Assembly: GCA_947494975.1 (NCBI GenBank) | Contig: CANLXA010000001.1 | Span: forward strand, 682,001 to 746,000 | From: an uncultured Roseicyclus sp. | GTDB taxonomy: Bacteria; Pseudomonadota; Alphaproteobacteria; Rhodobacterales; Rhodobacteraceae | Length of the DNA: 64,000 nucleotides | Direction of reading: 5' to 3' | In this document: positions 10,662 to 20,498 of the stretch, one piece after another | Layout: each line of letters starts with the position of its first letter | How positions within the stretch are numbered: position 1 is the stretch's first letter | Position numbers and translations under genes: made by a program | The notes under the pieces: model-generated | What the model was told of the DNA's origin: nothing | Database searches by the model: none | Seen by the model: only the letters and a program-made list of their open reading frames with translations

Positions 10662-10915
10662 ATCCGCACCCCCCAGAACGTCACGATCAGCCAGACAAGA
10701 AGTGTCAGCACCACGATCGCCAAAACGCTGTAGATCGCGGTTTCCATGCGTTCCGGCGTATTCAGGATAATCGCGACGCCCGATGCGATCATACCGCCGA
10801 TCACGGCGCACAGGATCGCGCCGCCCAGGCCCCATTGCCCATATCCGATCACCGCGCCTAGGATCGCGAAGCTCAGATAAATCACCGCCAGAGAATACCA
10901 GTAAACGCGAACCAT
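10658..10915 (-). CDS. Small integral membrane protein
   Basis: The 85-residue product is almost wholly hydrophobic, with about three predicted membrane segments (residues ~5-27, 31-51 and 60-80) separated by short loops such as LNTPERMETAIY. No family is recognised. It ends in an overlap with the TTG start of the next lipoprotein gene, so the two are likely translated together. It lies between nuoF and nuoG, where a membrane subunit is not expected in canonical operons. Confidence 0.65.
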   Translation of the reverse strand: MVRVYWYSLAVIYLSFAILGAVIGYGQWGLGGAILCAVIGGMIASGVAIILNTPERMETAIYSVLAIVVLTLLVWLIVTFWGVRI

Positions 10916-11063
10916 TGCGCTGCCCCTTTGCTCTCAAGACGCCGCGATGGTGCATATCGCCCGCGCGGTCATTTTGCGCGGAGGATAAGAAAAACGCAGA
11001 ATCTCAGCAAGATGCGCCAGGGGAGGCGACGCGCATGTGAGTCCGCCGCGCCACAGGCCTACC

Positions 11064-11258
11064 CTATTTTGCTGGGTGAACCGCGGGTATTTTGACCAGC
11101 AGATGGGCGATACGCGCCCAAACGCCCCGCCATCCGCCCGTCAATTCAGGCGGCAGCGTGCCCGAAGGCTCCGTTGCCGGGCGTTCTGCAGCGCCTGTGC
11201 GATACCGCGTCTCCGCGTCGCGCATGAGGATCTTGGGGTCGATCGAACCGTGGCACAT
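11064..11258 (-). CDS. Possible small hypothetical protein directly after nuoF
   Basis: A 64-residue frame begins with ATG six bases after the nuoF stop and ends 148 bases before the next gene. The product (starts MCHGSIDPKILMRDAETRY) is basic and Pro-rich in the middle, has no signal peptide and matches no family I know. The GGAG present 10-13 bases upstream lies within the end of nuoF and could serve as ribosome site. It is listed because of the tight spacing, but the call is weak. Confidence 0.35.
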   Translation of the reverse strand: MCHGSIDPKILMRDAETRYRTGAAERPATEPSGTLPPELTGGWRGVWARIAHLLVKIPAVHPAK

Positions 11259-11264
11259 CGCAAC

Positions 11265-12560
11265 CTACTCCGCCGCCACCTGAACGGTGCCGTCGCGGCG
11301 TACCCTGATGCGGTCCTCGATCTCATCGCGGAAATTCTTGATCAGGCCTTGGATCGGCCAGGCCGCCGCATCGCCAAGCGCGCAGATCGTGTGGCCCTCC
11401 ACCTGCTTGGTCACGTCGAAGAGCATGTCGATCTCTTCCACCTGCGCCTCGCCGCGCACCAGGCGCTCCATCACCCGCATCATCCAGCCGGTGCCTTCGC
11501 GGCACGGCGTGCATTGTCCGCAGCTTTCATGCTTGTAGAAACACGCCAGCCGCCAAATCGCCTTGATGATGTCCGTCGACTGATCCATCACGATCACCGC
11601 CGCGGTGCCGAGGCCCGAGCCGAGCTCGCCGCGCAGATAATCGAAATCCATGATCGCGTCTTTCATGTGCTCGCCACGCACGCAGGGCACGGACGAGCCG
11701 CCCGGGATCACGGCCTTGAGGTTATCCCACCCGCCCCGGATGCCGCCGCAATGGGTCTCGATCAGTTCCTCGAACGAGATGCTCATCGCCTCTTCCACAA
11801 CACAGGGGTTGTTCACATGGCCGGAGATTGCGAACAGCTTCGTACCCGCATTGTTCTGCCGTCCAAAGCCCGCAAACCATTCCGCGCCGCGGCGCAGGAT
11901 CGTCGGCACAACGGCAATCGATTCGACGTTGTTGACCGTTGTCGGGCAGCCATAAAGCCCCGCACCCGCCGGGAACGGCGGCTTCATGCGCGGCATCCCC
12001 TTCTTGCCTTCAAGGCTTTCCAGAAGCGCGGTTTCCTCGCCGCAGATGTAGGCCCCTGCGCCATGGGCCAGATAGAGGTCGAAATCCCAGCCCGATTTCG
12101 CGGCGTTCTTGCCCAGGAGGCCGTCTTCATAGGCCTCGTCAATCGCCGCCTGCAGCGCCTCGCGCTCGCGGATGTATTCGCCACGGATGTAGATGTAGCA
12201 GGCGTTGGCGTTCATCGCGAAACTCGCGATCAGGCAGCCTTCAATCAGCGTGTGGGGATCATTGCGCATGATCTCCCGGTCCTTGCAGGTGCCGGGCTCG
12301 GATTCGTCGGCGTTCACCACCAGATAGGCGGGGCGACCGTCTGACTCCTTGGGCATGAACGACCATTTCAGGCCCGTCGGGAAGCCCGCGCCGCCGCGGC
12401 CTCGCAACCCGCTCGCCTTCATGATCTCGATGATCTTGTCGCGGCCCAGACCCACCAGATCCTTGGTGCCATCCCAATGGCCGCGCGCCTTGGCGCCCGC
12501 CAGCGTGCGATCATGCATGCCGTAGATATTGGTGAAGATCCGGTCTTTGTCCTGCAACAT
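11265..12560 (-). CDS. nuoF: NADH-quinone oxidoreductase subunit F
   Basis: NuoF binds FMN and NADH and holds cluster N3, making it the electron entry site of complex I. The 431-residue protein shows the NADH-binding [10 protein letters not shown] (residues ~54-63), the FMN-site motif [14 protein letters not shown] (~83-96), [19 protein letters not shown] (~175) and the 4Fe-4S ligands [12 protein letters not shown] (Cys ~348, 351, 354) with the distal Cys in [13 protein letters not shown] near 394. The start ATG at 12560 gives the canonical length. It lies 56 bases downstream of the DUF5337-like membrane-protein gene. Confidence 0.98.
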   Translation of the reverse strand: MLQDKDRIFTNIYGMHDRTLAGAKARGHWDGTKDLVGLGRDKIIEIMKASGLRGRGGAGFPTGLKWSFMPKESDGRPAYLVVNADESEPGTCKDREIMRNDPHTLIEGCLIASFAMNANACYIYIRGEYIREREALQAAIDEAYEDGLLGKNAAKSGWDFDLYLAHGAGAYICGEETALLESLEGKKGMPRMKPPFPAGAGLYGCPTTVNNVESIAVVPTILRRGAEWFAGFGRQNNAGTKLFAISGHVNNPCVVEEAMSISFEELIETHCGGIRGGWDNLKAVIPGGSSVPCVRGEHMKDAIMDFDYLRGELGSGLGTAAVIVMDQSTDIIKAIWRLACFYKHESCGQCTPCREGTGWMMRVMERLVRGEAQVEEIDMLFDVTKQVEGHTICALGDAAAWPIQGLIKNFRDEIEDRIRVRRDGTVQVAAE

Positions 12561-12616
12561 CGCGTCTTGTCCTCGATCTCTCGCGCCGGGGTCTGCCCGG
12601 GCGGTCTGGCGCGGGC

Positions 12617-12850
12617 CTATTGGCTGCGCCGTTCTTTCCACACCCAATACGTCACCACGAGCGCCCAGACCAGTGCCGCAAACGCCGCAAGGTCGAAGAG
12701 AAACGCGAAGCGGATCGGCCATCCCAGCTGCCCGCCCAGATATTGCGCCCCCATCCACAGGATCATCGTGGCCGCCATCACGATGGCCGCGATACGGATC
12801 TGGCGCACAAGGCGGCGATCCCGCTCGGATATGGGTTTGCGCTGGGGCAT
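12617..12850 (-). CDS. Small two-helix membrane protein upstream of nuoF (DUF5337-like)
   Basis: The 77-residue protein starts [20 protein letters not shown], a basic N-terminus. It then has two membrane segments (residues ~21-40 and 47-68) and a basic tail, KERRSQ. The size and position fit my recollection of DUF5337 proteins from Rhodobacterales nuo operons; the family assignment is unverified. It is in the nuoE-to-nuoF interval and likely cotranscribed. Its function is unknown. Confidence 0.65.
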   Translation of the reverse strand: MPQRKPISERDRRLVRQIRIAAIVMAATMILWMGAQYLGGQLGWPIRFAFLFDLAAFAALVWALVVTYWVWKERRSQ

Positions 12851-12871
12851 GGGGCCGGGCCTGGGCGCGCC

Positions 12872-13075
12872 CTACCCGTCCGCTGTCGGGGACGCGCCCG
12901 CGCCACCCGCGCGGCCCAGCGCCGACCAGAATCCCTGCGGTGCATCAAGGCCAAGCTGCATCACCTGAAGCGCCGCCGTGCCCAGAAACGCCGTGTTATA
13001 CGCGGTCAGTTGCATCGCGGATTGCTGCGCGGCCTGACTGCGCAGCCACATGTCATTCAGATGGTGCATCATCAC
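12872..13075 (-). CDS. Small hypothetical protein in the nuoE-nuoF interval
   Basis: The 67-residue product starts [20 protein letters not shown] and is rich in Met, Gln, Ala and Leu. It looks largely helical, without a signal peptide or cysteines. The tail is Gly/Ala-rich. No family is recognised. It sits 23 bases after the helix-hairpin-helix protein gene and 21 bases before the small membrane protein, consistent with an operon member. A CCTCC complement (GGAGG on the coding strand) a few bases before the start supports translation. Confidence 0.55.
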   Translation of the reverse strand: MMMHHLNDMWLRSQAAQQSAMQLTAYNTAFLGTAALQVMQLGLDAPQGFWSALGRAGGAGASPTADG

Positions 13076-13098
13076 CCTCCTGGAATTGCGACCGGGGC

Positions 13099-13821
13099 TT
13101 AATATACATCCCCGTCATCGACTTTCTTGGAGAAATCGGTCTCGCCGCCTGCGGCCAATAGCCGTGCCTGCTCCACCCATTTGTCGCGGCTCACGCGGCC
13201 CTTGAACCCTTCGAGGTTCTGGTCGACCCATGCAACCTCTTCATCGGACCACGCGGCGATCTGGTCGAAATGGTAGAAGCCAAGGCTGTTGCAGAGCTTC
13301 TCCAGCTTGGGGCCGATGCCCTTGATCCGCTTGAGGTCATCCGCCGTGCCGCCCCGCGGGCCGTCCAGAGCCTCGGGGCGGGTGCCTTCGCCGGTAGCCA
13401 CGGCAGCAGGCGCGGCAGTTGGCGCCACAGGCGCGGCCCCGGCGGTGTCCGCCTGATCCCCAGTATCCACACCATCATCAGCCCGGGCCGGGGCAGGTTC
13501 GGGCGCAGCGGCCGGTGCGGGCGCGGGTACGGGCTCCGGCGCGGGGGCGGCCGTCACCGGGGCGGCCGCTGCCACGGGTGCGGCCGCCGGTTCTGCCGAT
13601 CCGCCCGCCTTGCTCCGCATCTGAACCGGGCCGGTATCACCGCGACACACTGAAATCGTCAGGATCGCGCCCAGAAGCAGGAATGCCAGCACGCCCATGA
13701 ACGCGCCTTGCATAAAGCTCCACCCCCCAAGGCTCCAAAGTGCTGCTGCCACGAAAACGCCGACCAGAAGCGCGATGCCCCAGGTCCAGGCGATGCATTC
13801 GACGCCACCGGACTTATTCAT
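13099..13821 (-). CDS. Membrane-anchored helix-hairpin-helix protein downstream of nuoE
   Basis: The 240-residue protein has two N-terminal membrane segments (residues ~10-32 and 36-58), an Ala/Pro-rich low-complexity linker (~70-155) and a C-terminal domain (~160-230). That domain begins DDLKRIKGIGPKLEKLCNSL and continues with [20 protein letters not shown], a helix-hairpin-helix (GIGP) type module. The same module forms the C-terminus of NuoE just upstream, with near-identical stretches. This suggests duplication and perhaps a shared protein-protein interface in complex I rather than DNA binding. The function is inferred only from context. Confidence 0.8.
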   Translation of the reverse strand: MNKSGGVECIAWTWGIALLVGVFVAAALWSLGGWSFMQGAFMGVLAFLLLGAILTISVCRGDTGPVQMRSKAGGSAEPAAAPVAAAAPVTAAPAPEPVPAPAPAAAPEPAPARADDGVDTGDQADTAGAAPVAPTAAPAAVATGEGTRPEALDGPRGGTADDLKRIKGIGPKLEKLCNSLGFYHFDQIAAWSDEEVAWVDQNLEGFKGRVSRDKWVEQARLLAAGGETDFSKKVDDGDVY

Positions 13822-13965
13822 GATTTGACCCCCAAATCGGTTTTCTTCGTCTTACTCCTCAGAGTCTTAGCGCAGGATCGGGCGCCTGTCTTCTGTGGAA
13901 ATGACAAGATGACGCAGGGGGTGCGCCCGGGGCACACCCTTGTCAGGGGCGAAAAACGGTTTCGC

Positions 13966-15147
13966 TCAACCCTCGGCGGCGAATTTCGCGGCTTGGCCGA
14001 TCCAGTCGTCGCGTTCGATCCGGCCCTTGAAGGTCAGGCGCGCATCAACCCAGGCAACCTGCTCGGGCGTCCAGGCGGCAATCTGGTCGAAATGGTAGAA
14101 ACCCAACTCGTTCAGAACCCCTTCCAGCTTGGGGCCAACGCCGGTGATCCGCTTGAGATCATCGGCGGTCTGCCCGGCGCGCGGGCCCGACAGCGTTTCG
14201 GGCTTCGCCTCGGGCGCCGACACATCGCCATCGCCCGACGGCGCCGATCCCGCATCGGCGTGCTTGCCCTTTGTCTCCGGCGCGGGGGTTTCGACCTTGG
14301 GCGGCGCGCTTGGTTTCGGACGCGCCTTTTCCTTGGCCGGCGCTTCTTGCTTGGTGATCCCGGTCTTGTCCGCCGGACGCCCCTTGGCGCGGTTGGCCGG
14401 TTCGGGGCGGGCGGGCTCGGCCGGGATATTCTCACCCGATTGCCGCCCCCAGGGCGCCAGCAGCGGCACTTCGGTGCCATCGATGCGCTTGATCGTATCG
14501 CCGATATCGGTCGCCAGACGGGCCGAGATATTCAGCTCATCGCGCCCGGCCTCATGCTCCGTCAGGCTGGTCAACCCGCTCAGCGGCTCGGAGGCATAGC
14601 GCCCGTTCTGCGGCCCCGGCGTCGGCACCTCGCCGCGCGCCATGGCGTCGATCAGGCCCGCGAAGCTCTCGGCCGTCAGATCCTCGTAATAATCCTTGCC
14701 GATCTGGGCCATCGGCGCGTTGGCGCAGGCCCCCAGGCATTCCACCTCTTCCCACGAAAACTTGCCGTCGTCGGAGAGCTGATGGGCGCGTTTGGCGATC
14801 TTTTCCCTGGCCACCGCCACCAGATCCTCGGCGCCGCAGATCATGCACGATGTGGTGCCGCAAATCTGGATATGCGCGACCGAGCCCACCGGCTGCAACT
14901 GGAACATGAAGTAGAACGTCGCCACTTCCAGCCCGCGGATATGGGCCAGGCCCAACATGTCGCAGACATATTCGATGGCCGGGCGGGTCAGCCAGCCCTC
15001 CTGTTCCTGCGCGCGCCACAGAAGCGGGATGATCGCGCTCGCCTGTCGGCCCTCGGGGTACTTCGTGATCTGCGCCTCGGCCCAATCCTGGTTGGCAGGC
15101 GTGAAGGCAAAGCTGTCAGGTTGCTCGGGGTGCAGGCGTCGCAGCAT
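13966..15147 (-). CDS. nuoE: NADH-quinone oxidoreductase subunit E with C-terminal extension
   Basis: NuoE is the 2Fe-2S (N1a) subunit of the NADH dehydrogenase module. The thioredoxin-like N-terminal half carries the four ligands Cys 96, 101, 137 and 141 ([11 protein letters not shown] and [16 protein letters not shown]). The canonical domain ends near residue 180-220. Here the protein continues through a Lys/Pro/Ala-rich linker to a helix-hairpin-helix domain (residues ~327-393) that duplicates the C-terminus of the neighbouring 240-residue membrane protein. The total of 393 residues is far longer than E. coli NuoE (about 166) or Paracoccus NQO2 (about 239). Confidence 0.96.
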   Translation of the reverse strand: MLRRLHPEQPDSFAFTPANQDWAEAQITKYPEGRQASAIIPLLWRAQEQEGWLTRPAIEYVCDMLGLAHIRGLEVATFYFMFQLQPVGSVAHIQICGTTSCMICGAEDLVAVAREKIAKRAHQLSDDGKFSWEEVECLGACANAPMAQIGKDYYEDLTAESFAGLIDAMARGEVPTPGPQNGRYASEPLSGLTSLTEHEAGRDELNISARLATDIGDTIKRIDGTEVPLLAPWGRQSGENIPAEPARPEPANRAKGRPADKTGITKQEAPAKEKARPKPSAPPKVETPAPETKGKHADAGSAPSGDGDVSAPEAKPETLSGPRAGQTADDLKRITGVGPKLEGVLNELGFYHFDQIAAWTPEQVAWVDARLTFKGRIERDDWIGQAAKFAAEG

Positions 15148-15250
15148 GGAAATGTCCCTGGCGTTCGGTCTTTGCCTTCGTTTCGCGCAATCAGCACCGG
15201 ATGTCCATGCGCGCTATGGCGCAGGGGCCGAAGGCTCGTGTGATCCGGCC

Positions 15251-15739
15251 CTAGTTCGGCGCATAGGGCGCCAGCGCAAAAACGGTGCCCGTTGCCTCGC
15301 AATCGGGCACGTCGAACATGCCCTGGCGCAGCGTCAGCGTGCCGGACCCCATCACCACCGCCACCTGCCCGTCAACCGCCCGTGCGGCGGCCAGGATCGC
15401 GCCCGCATCGGGATGGTTGATCGTGACGCTACGGGAGCGTTGCGAGAAAAACGCCTGCTGCGCAAGATCGGGGCCAATAGGCTGCCCGATATGGGCCATC
15501 ACATGGTCGATCAGGTAGACCTCGAACACGCCCACCAGATCTGCGGGCAGGGCGCAGCCGATACTGGCCAAAGCGTCGTGCAGGATGCGCGCGATCTGAT
15601 CGGGCCCCAACGCCTCGGCCCGCTCCAACAGGGTGCCGGCGGGCAGTGACAGATCCACTTCGACCAGCGGCAGATGGGTGGCGCCTGCGGCCAGCGGGGC
15701 CGCAACAGCAAGGGCCGTGATCGCACGCGCTGCCTTCAT
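15251..15739 (-). CDS. Exported two-cysteine protein upstream of nuoE
   Basis: The 162-residue product has a signal peptide (MKAARAITALAVAAPLAAGA, cleavage near residue 20). The mature part contains two cysteines far apart: ASIGCALPADLVGVFEVYL and MFDVPDCEATG, the second just after GSGTLTL. This C...(G)GTLTL...C arrangement resembles the two exported proteins at 16206-16538 and 16604-17146. The ATG at 15739 is preferred to a TTG five codons earlier because it starts the signal peptide cleanly. Function unknown. Confidence 0.7.
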   Translation of the reverse strand: MKAARAITALAVAAPLAAGATHLPLVEVDLSLPAGTLLERAEALGPDQIARILHDALASIGCALPADLVGVFEVYLIDHVMAHIGQPIGPDLAQQAFFSQRSRSVTINHPDAGAILAAARAVDGQVAVVMGSGTLTLRQGMFDVPDCEATGTVFALAPYAPN

Positions 15740-15869
15740 CCCGTGGCCTTTCAAAAGGGCTCAGATGAGGGGCGAGTGTGTCAGAAGGCCGGTCTTCTGT
15801 CCACGATACGCCCGGCCGCCCGGTCCGACCCGGCAAACTCCGCTCACGAACAAGGCAAATGCATAAGAA

Positions 15870-15903
15870 AGGCGCCTTTCCTGACCTAACAGGAAAGACG
15901 CCT
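15870..15903 (-). terminator. Hairpin in the nuoD-nuoE interval, possible terminator or attenuator
   Basis: Fourteen-base arms (15870-15883 and 15890-15903) pair with a single mismatch around a six-base loop. On the minus strand the 3' arm is followed by TTCTT, a weak U-tract. It lies downstream of the possible small gene at 15949-16131 and upstream of the exported-protein gene at 15251. It could reduce read-through into nuoE or protect the upstream mRNA. With so short a U-run, full termination inside the operon seems unlikely. Confidence 0.45.
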
Positions 15904-15948
15904 CCGCCCGGACCGGACCCCTTCTTCCGCCGGGCTGACTGGTGCGGC

Positions 15949-16131
15949 TTAGCGCCAGGGGGCGGGGGCGGGGCGCCAGCCGCTTGCGTCTTTGAGGGTG
16001 CGGCCACCGGCGCGCATCTTGGCCAGCACGCGATCGGCGCGGGCAATGCACTCCTCCGAAGCGGTGGCAGAAACATGGTGAGAAAGCAGGTGGTCGGGCG
16101 AGGGCAGCGGGCGCAAGGGATGTCCAATCAT
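15949..16131 (-). CDS. Possible 60-residue hypothetical protein
   Basis: A short frame starting MIGHPLRPLPSPDHLLSHHV and ending DASGWRPAPAPWR shows a helical middle (SATASEECIARADRVLAKMR) and no signal peptide. The family is not recognised. An in-frame start ten codons earlier (16161) is also possible. It ends 46 bases before the hairpin at 15870-15903, consistent with being the last gene before a pause site. Support is limited to position and amino-acid composition. Confidence 0.4.
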   Translation of the reverse strand: MIGHPLRPLPSPDHLLSHHVSATASEECIARADRVLAKMRAGGRTLKDASGWRPAPAPWR

Positions 16132-16205
16132 GTCAGGCGTGTCACAGGGTCGTGAACCCAACGTGACCCGTGGACGCGATTGTCACAACGGAGGGAATCC
16201 GTAAG

Positions 16206-16538
16206 TCACTCCATCGCCTCGCCCTCGGGACCCACAACGGCATCATCCGCCGGATCGGGCAAATCCCCCGTGCAGACACCCCAATTCACCAACGTCAGTG
16301 TGCCGTTCCCGGTGGAGCGCAAAAACCCGGTCTGCATCAACGGCACCGCCATCTGCGGGAACTGCGCATTGTCGAGCCCCGCCTCTTCCATCAGGGCATT
16401 CACATCGTCCTGATGCAACACACATCCCTGCGCCGCGATGGCCTCAGCCAGCGGGTAGCCGGGGTGATCCTCGGGGGTGGGCGCCTGGGCGTGGGCTGCG
16501 CCGGAAAGCAAAAACACAGCAACAAGTGTTCGTTTCAT
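16206..16538 (-). CDS. Small exported protein with a two-cysteine domain (single copy)
   Basis: The 110-residue protein starts MKRTLVAVFLLSGAAHAQAP, a typical Sec signal cleaved near residue 18. The mature protein has one domain of about 55 residues bounded by two cysteines: AAQGCVLHQDDVNALMEEAG at its start and GNGTLTLVNWGVC at its end. The adjacent upstream gene (16604-17146) encodes two copies of what looks like the same domain. It is separated from that gene by 65 bases. Function unknown; periplasmic location predicted. Confidence 0.7.
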   Translation of the reverse strand: MKRTLVAVFLLSGAAHAQAPTPEDHPGYPLAEAIAAQGCVLHQDDVNALMEEAGLDNAQFPQMAVPLMQTGFLRSTGNGTLTLVNWGVCTGDLPDPADDAVVGPEGEAME

Positions 16539-16603
16539 ATTGGAAAGCCCTTCGAACTTGCGTTTTCAATTCGGCCGCCCCTGACCAGCCGGCCATACGC
16601 CGG

Positions 16604-17146
16604 TTAACAGGGCCAGTCTGTAAGCCGGAAATCGCCATTGTCGAGGTTAACCTCTCCGACCCCGGCAGACAGGATAATCTGGACAAACAGACCAAGCTCC
16701 GCTTGATCAGTAATGCCGATTGTGCGCACCGCCGACAGCATTTCACGGCCCCGAATTGAACAATCGCGATTGACGACGAGCTGCAGAAAGGCGCTCAGTC
16801 GCTCTTCTTGAAAAACGGTGCGGCCCGGTGATCGTCCACAGGCCCGTGTTCTGGATTCCAGATTTCCGTCAAACACACCGACGGATCCTTGGGCGATACC
16901 CGCGCGCAATTGGGCCATCACGTTCAATCGCTCAACAGGGTCCGTAAACCCGTTTTGGACAAACACCGTTCTCGTTTGTGACAGTGCAATCGCACATCCC
17001 TGCGCTTCGATAACCCGAAGCATGTGTTGCGCTCTTTGGGTATTCGCAAATGCCGGATTGGACAATATGAAGCCGAGTGTTGCGGCGATGCATGCCGCGC
17101 CAAGGCTATGCCACAATGCGCATACCGTCCTAACCGCAGCCCTCAA
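16604..17146 (-). CDS. Exported protein with duplicated two-cysteine domain, TTG start
   Basis: The 180-residue product has no ATG start near nuoD. A TTG at 17146, one base past the nuoD stop, gives a good signal peptide (RAAVRTVCALWHSLGAACIA, continuing to a likely cleavage after AFA near residue 35). The mature part contains two tandem units. Unit one runs from IEAQGCAIALSQTRTVFVQN to ESRTRAC. Unit two runs from VVNRDCSIRGREML to LDNGDFRLTDWPC. Each places a Cys at both ends of about 50-55 residues and resembles the single unit of the 110-residue neighbour. Confidence 0.65.
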   Translation of the reverse strand: MRAAVRTVCALWHSLGAACIAATLGFILSNPAFANTQRAQHMLRVIEAQGCAIALSQTRTVFVQNGFTDPVERLNVMAQLRAGIAQGSVGVFDGNLESRTRACGRSPGRTVFQEERLSAFLQLVVNRDCSIRGREMLSAVRTIGITDQAELGLFVQIILSAGVGEVNLDNGDFRLTDWPC

Positions 17147-17147
17147 A

Positions 17148-18392
17148 TCAACGATCCACTTCTCCAAACACGATGTCGAGCGACCCCAGAACCGCCGACA
17201 CATCCGCAAGCTGGTGGCCCTTGCACAGGTAGTCCATCGCCTGCAGATGCGGGAAGCCCGGCGCGCGCAGTTTGGCGCGGTACGGCTTGTTGGTGCCGTC
17301 CGCCACCAAGTACACGCCGAATTCGCCTTTGGGCGCCTCGACGGCGGCATAAACCTCACCCTTGGGCACGTGGAAGCCTTCGGTGTAGAGCTTGAAGTGA
17401 TGGATCAGCGCTTCCATCGAGGTCTTCATATCTCCCCGTGACGGCGGGGTCATCTTGCCCCGCGCCATGACGTCTCCCTGGTTCTCGGGCATCTGCAGCT
17501 TCGCGCAGGCCTGCTTGATGATCGAGCGGCTCTCGCGCATCTCGGCCATCCGGCAGAGGTAGCGGTCATAGCAATCGCCGTTCTTGCCCACGGGGATCTG
17601 GAACTCGAACTCATCGTAGCACTCATATGGCTGCGCGCGGCGCAGGTCCCAGGCAAAGCCGCTGCCACGCACCATCACACCCGAAAACGCCCAATTCTGG
17701 ATGTCCTCTTCCGTCACCACGCCGATATCGGCATTGCGCTGCTTGAAGATGCGGTTTTCCGTCAGCAGCGTGTCGATATCATCGAGCGCCTTGGGGAAGG
17801 CATCGGCCCAGGCATCGATATCCTCGATCAGCTCCGGCGGGAGGTCCTGATGCACGCCGCCGGGGCGGAAATAGGCCGCATGGAGCCGCGCGCCAGATGC
17901 CCGCTCGTAGAAGATCATCAGCTTCTCACGCTCCTCAAACCCCCAAAGCGGCGGCGTCAGCGCGCCCACGTCGAGCGCCTGCGTCGTGACGTTGAGAAGG
18001 TGGTTCAGGATGCGCCCGATCTCGCAGTAGAGCACGCGGATCAACTGCGCGCGGCGCGGCACCTCGGTGCCAGTCAGCTTCTCGATGGCCAGACACCAGG
18101 CATGTTCCTGGTTCATCGTGCCGACATAATCCAGCCGGTCGAAATACGGCAGGTTCTGCAGGTAGGTCCGGCTTTCCATCAGCTTCTCGGTGCCGCGATG
18201 GAGCAGCCCGATATGCGGATCGCACCGCTCGCAGACTTCACCGTCCAGCTCCAGCACCAGACGCAACACGCCGTGCGCTGCCGGGTGCTGCGGCCCGAAA
18301 TTCAGGTTGAAGTTGCGGATTTTCTGTTCACCGGTCTGATAATCGGTGGAGCCGTCATCGTATGTGTTCGTGCGGATATCGCCGTCCATCAT
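17148..18392 (-). CDS. nuoD: NADH-quinone oxidoreductase subunit D
   Basis: NuoD lines the quinone-binding cavity at the end of the peripheral arm and is related to the large subunit of NiFe hydrogenases. The 414-residue protein has [19 protein letters not shown] near residue 27, [18 protein letters not shown] near 60 and the conserved C-terminus [19 protein letters not shown]. The length is normal for a stand-alone NuoD (not fused to NuoC). Two ATG codons in tandem at the start make the first residue uncertain by one. Confidence 0.98.
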   Translation of the reverse strand: MMDGDIRTNTYDDGSTDYQTGEQKIRNFNLNFGPQHPAAHGVLRLVLELDGEVCERCDPHIGLLHRGTEKLMESRTYLQNLPYFDRLDYVGTMNQEHAWCLAIEKLTGTEVPRRAQLIRVLYCEIGRILNHLLNVTTQALDVGALTPPLWGFEEREKLMIFYERASGARLHAAYFRPGGVHQDLPPELIEDIDAWADAFPKALDDIDTLLTENRIFKQRNADIGVVTEEDIQNWAFSGVMVRGSGFAWDLRRAQPYECYDEFEFQIPVGKNGDCYDRYLCRMAEMRESRSIIKQACAKLQMPENQGDVMARGKMTPPSRGDMKTSMEALIHHFKLYTEGFHVPKGEVYAAVEAPKGEFGVYLVADGTNKPYRAKLRAPGFPHLQAMDYLCKGHQLADVSAVLGSLDIVFGEVDR

Positions 18393-18398
18393 GATCTC

Positions 18399-18785
18399 CT
18401 ACTCCTGACCGTCCAGACGGGCCGCCGTCCGAAATACCTTGGTCAGCAACTTCCACGAGCCGCCTTCCTTCACGAAACCCAGATGATCCTCGTAGCGAAG
18501 CGGTGGCACATCCACCCAAAGATGCGCCCGTGCGATCTGATCGCCCGCCACATCGATGCTGTAGATTCCATAGGATGCCTCGCCTTCGAATGGATGACGT
18601 CCGCGCACCCGCTCCAGATACGATGCCTTGTCCCAGAACGTAGTGCCGTCGGGTTCGACCAATGTCATCTGGAAATTGTCATGGCACATGTCTTCGAACA
18701 CGTCGGCGCGCGCAAAGTAGACTGCGTCACCATAGGCATCGACCAACGCGCGCACCTGATCCTCTGGGGCCGCGTCCAACATCAT
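18399..18785 (-). CDS. NTF2-like (SnoaL/lumazine-binding type) protein between nuoC and nuoD
   Basis: The 128-residue protein has the cone-shaped NTF2 fold pattern: an N-terminal helix ([20 protein letters not shown]), then [32 protein letters not shown] and an alternating strand region ending [13 protein letters not shown]. It resembles putative lumazine-binding or SnoaL-like proteins, whose substrates vary. It overlaps nuoC by 4 bases and ends 6 bases before nuoD. Nothing in the sequence links it directly to NADH oxidation; tight packing suggests coexpression. Confidence 0.8.
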   Translation of the reverse strand: MMLDAAPEDQVRALVDAYGDAVYFARADVFEDMCHDNFQMTLVEPDGTTFWDKASYLERVRGRHPFEGEASYGIYSIDVAGDQIARAHLWVDVPPLRYEDHLGFVKEGGSWKLLTKVFRTAARLDGQE

Positions 18786-19389
18786 GCCTTTTCCTCCGCC
18801 TTCTCATCGCCGGGCAGGATGTAATCCGCCCCTTCCCAGGGCGACATGAAATCGAACTGGCGGTATTCCTGAACCAGCTTCACCGGCTCATAGACCACGC
18901 GCTTGAGTTCCTCGTCATACCGCACTTCGGTGTAGCCCGTTGTGGGGAAATCCTTGCGCAGCGGATGGCCGCGAAAGCCGTAATCCGTCAGCAACCGGCG
19001 CAAATCGTCATGGCCGGTCACGAGAATGCCGAACATGTCGTAGATCTCGCGCTCATACCACCCGGCGCTGTCGTGCACGCTGGTGATCGACGGCAGCGTG
19101 TCTTCCTCGCGGATCGCGGCTTTCACACGGATGCGGTGGTTCTGATACATGCTCAGGAAATGGTAGACGACGTCGAACCGCCGGTCCCGGCTGGGGTAGT
19201 CGACAGCGGTGATATCGACCAGCGTGGAAAACCGGCAGGTGCGGTCGGTCTTGAGGAAGTCCACAAAGGCCACGATCCCTCCCGGCACCACATCCACGCT
19301 CAACTCGCCCACGGCGTTGATCGACGTCGCCAGCACATCGTCCGACCGCTTCTCGGTCAGGTACTCGGCCAGTTCTTGCAGGGCTTCGG

Positions 19390-19393
<4 letters not shown>
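18782..19393 (-). CDS. nuoC: NADH-quinone oxidoreductase subunit C
   Basis: NuoC (30-kDa subunit) is a structural component of the peripheral arm that packs on NuoD. The 203-residue product has the signature [20 protein letters not shown] and [23 protein letters not shown]. Its start overlaps the stop of the ABM-like gene upstream (19390-19393) and its stop overlaps the NTF2-like gene downstream, so it is flanked on both sides by accessory genes. It is a separate protein, as in most alphaproteobacteria. Confidence 0.98.
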
Positions 19394-20498
<1,105 letters not shown>

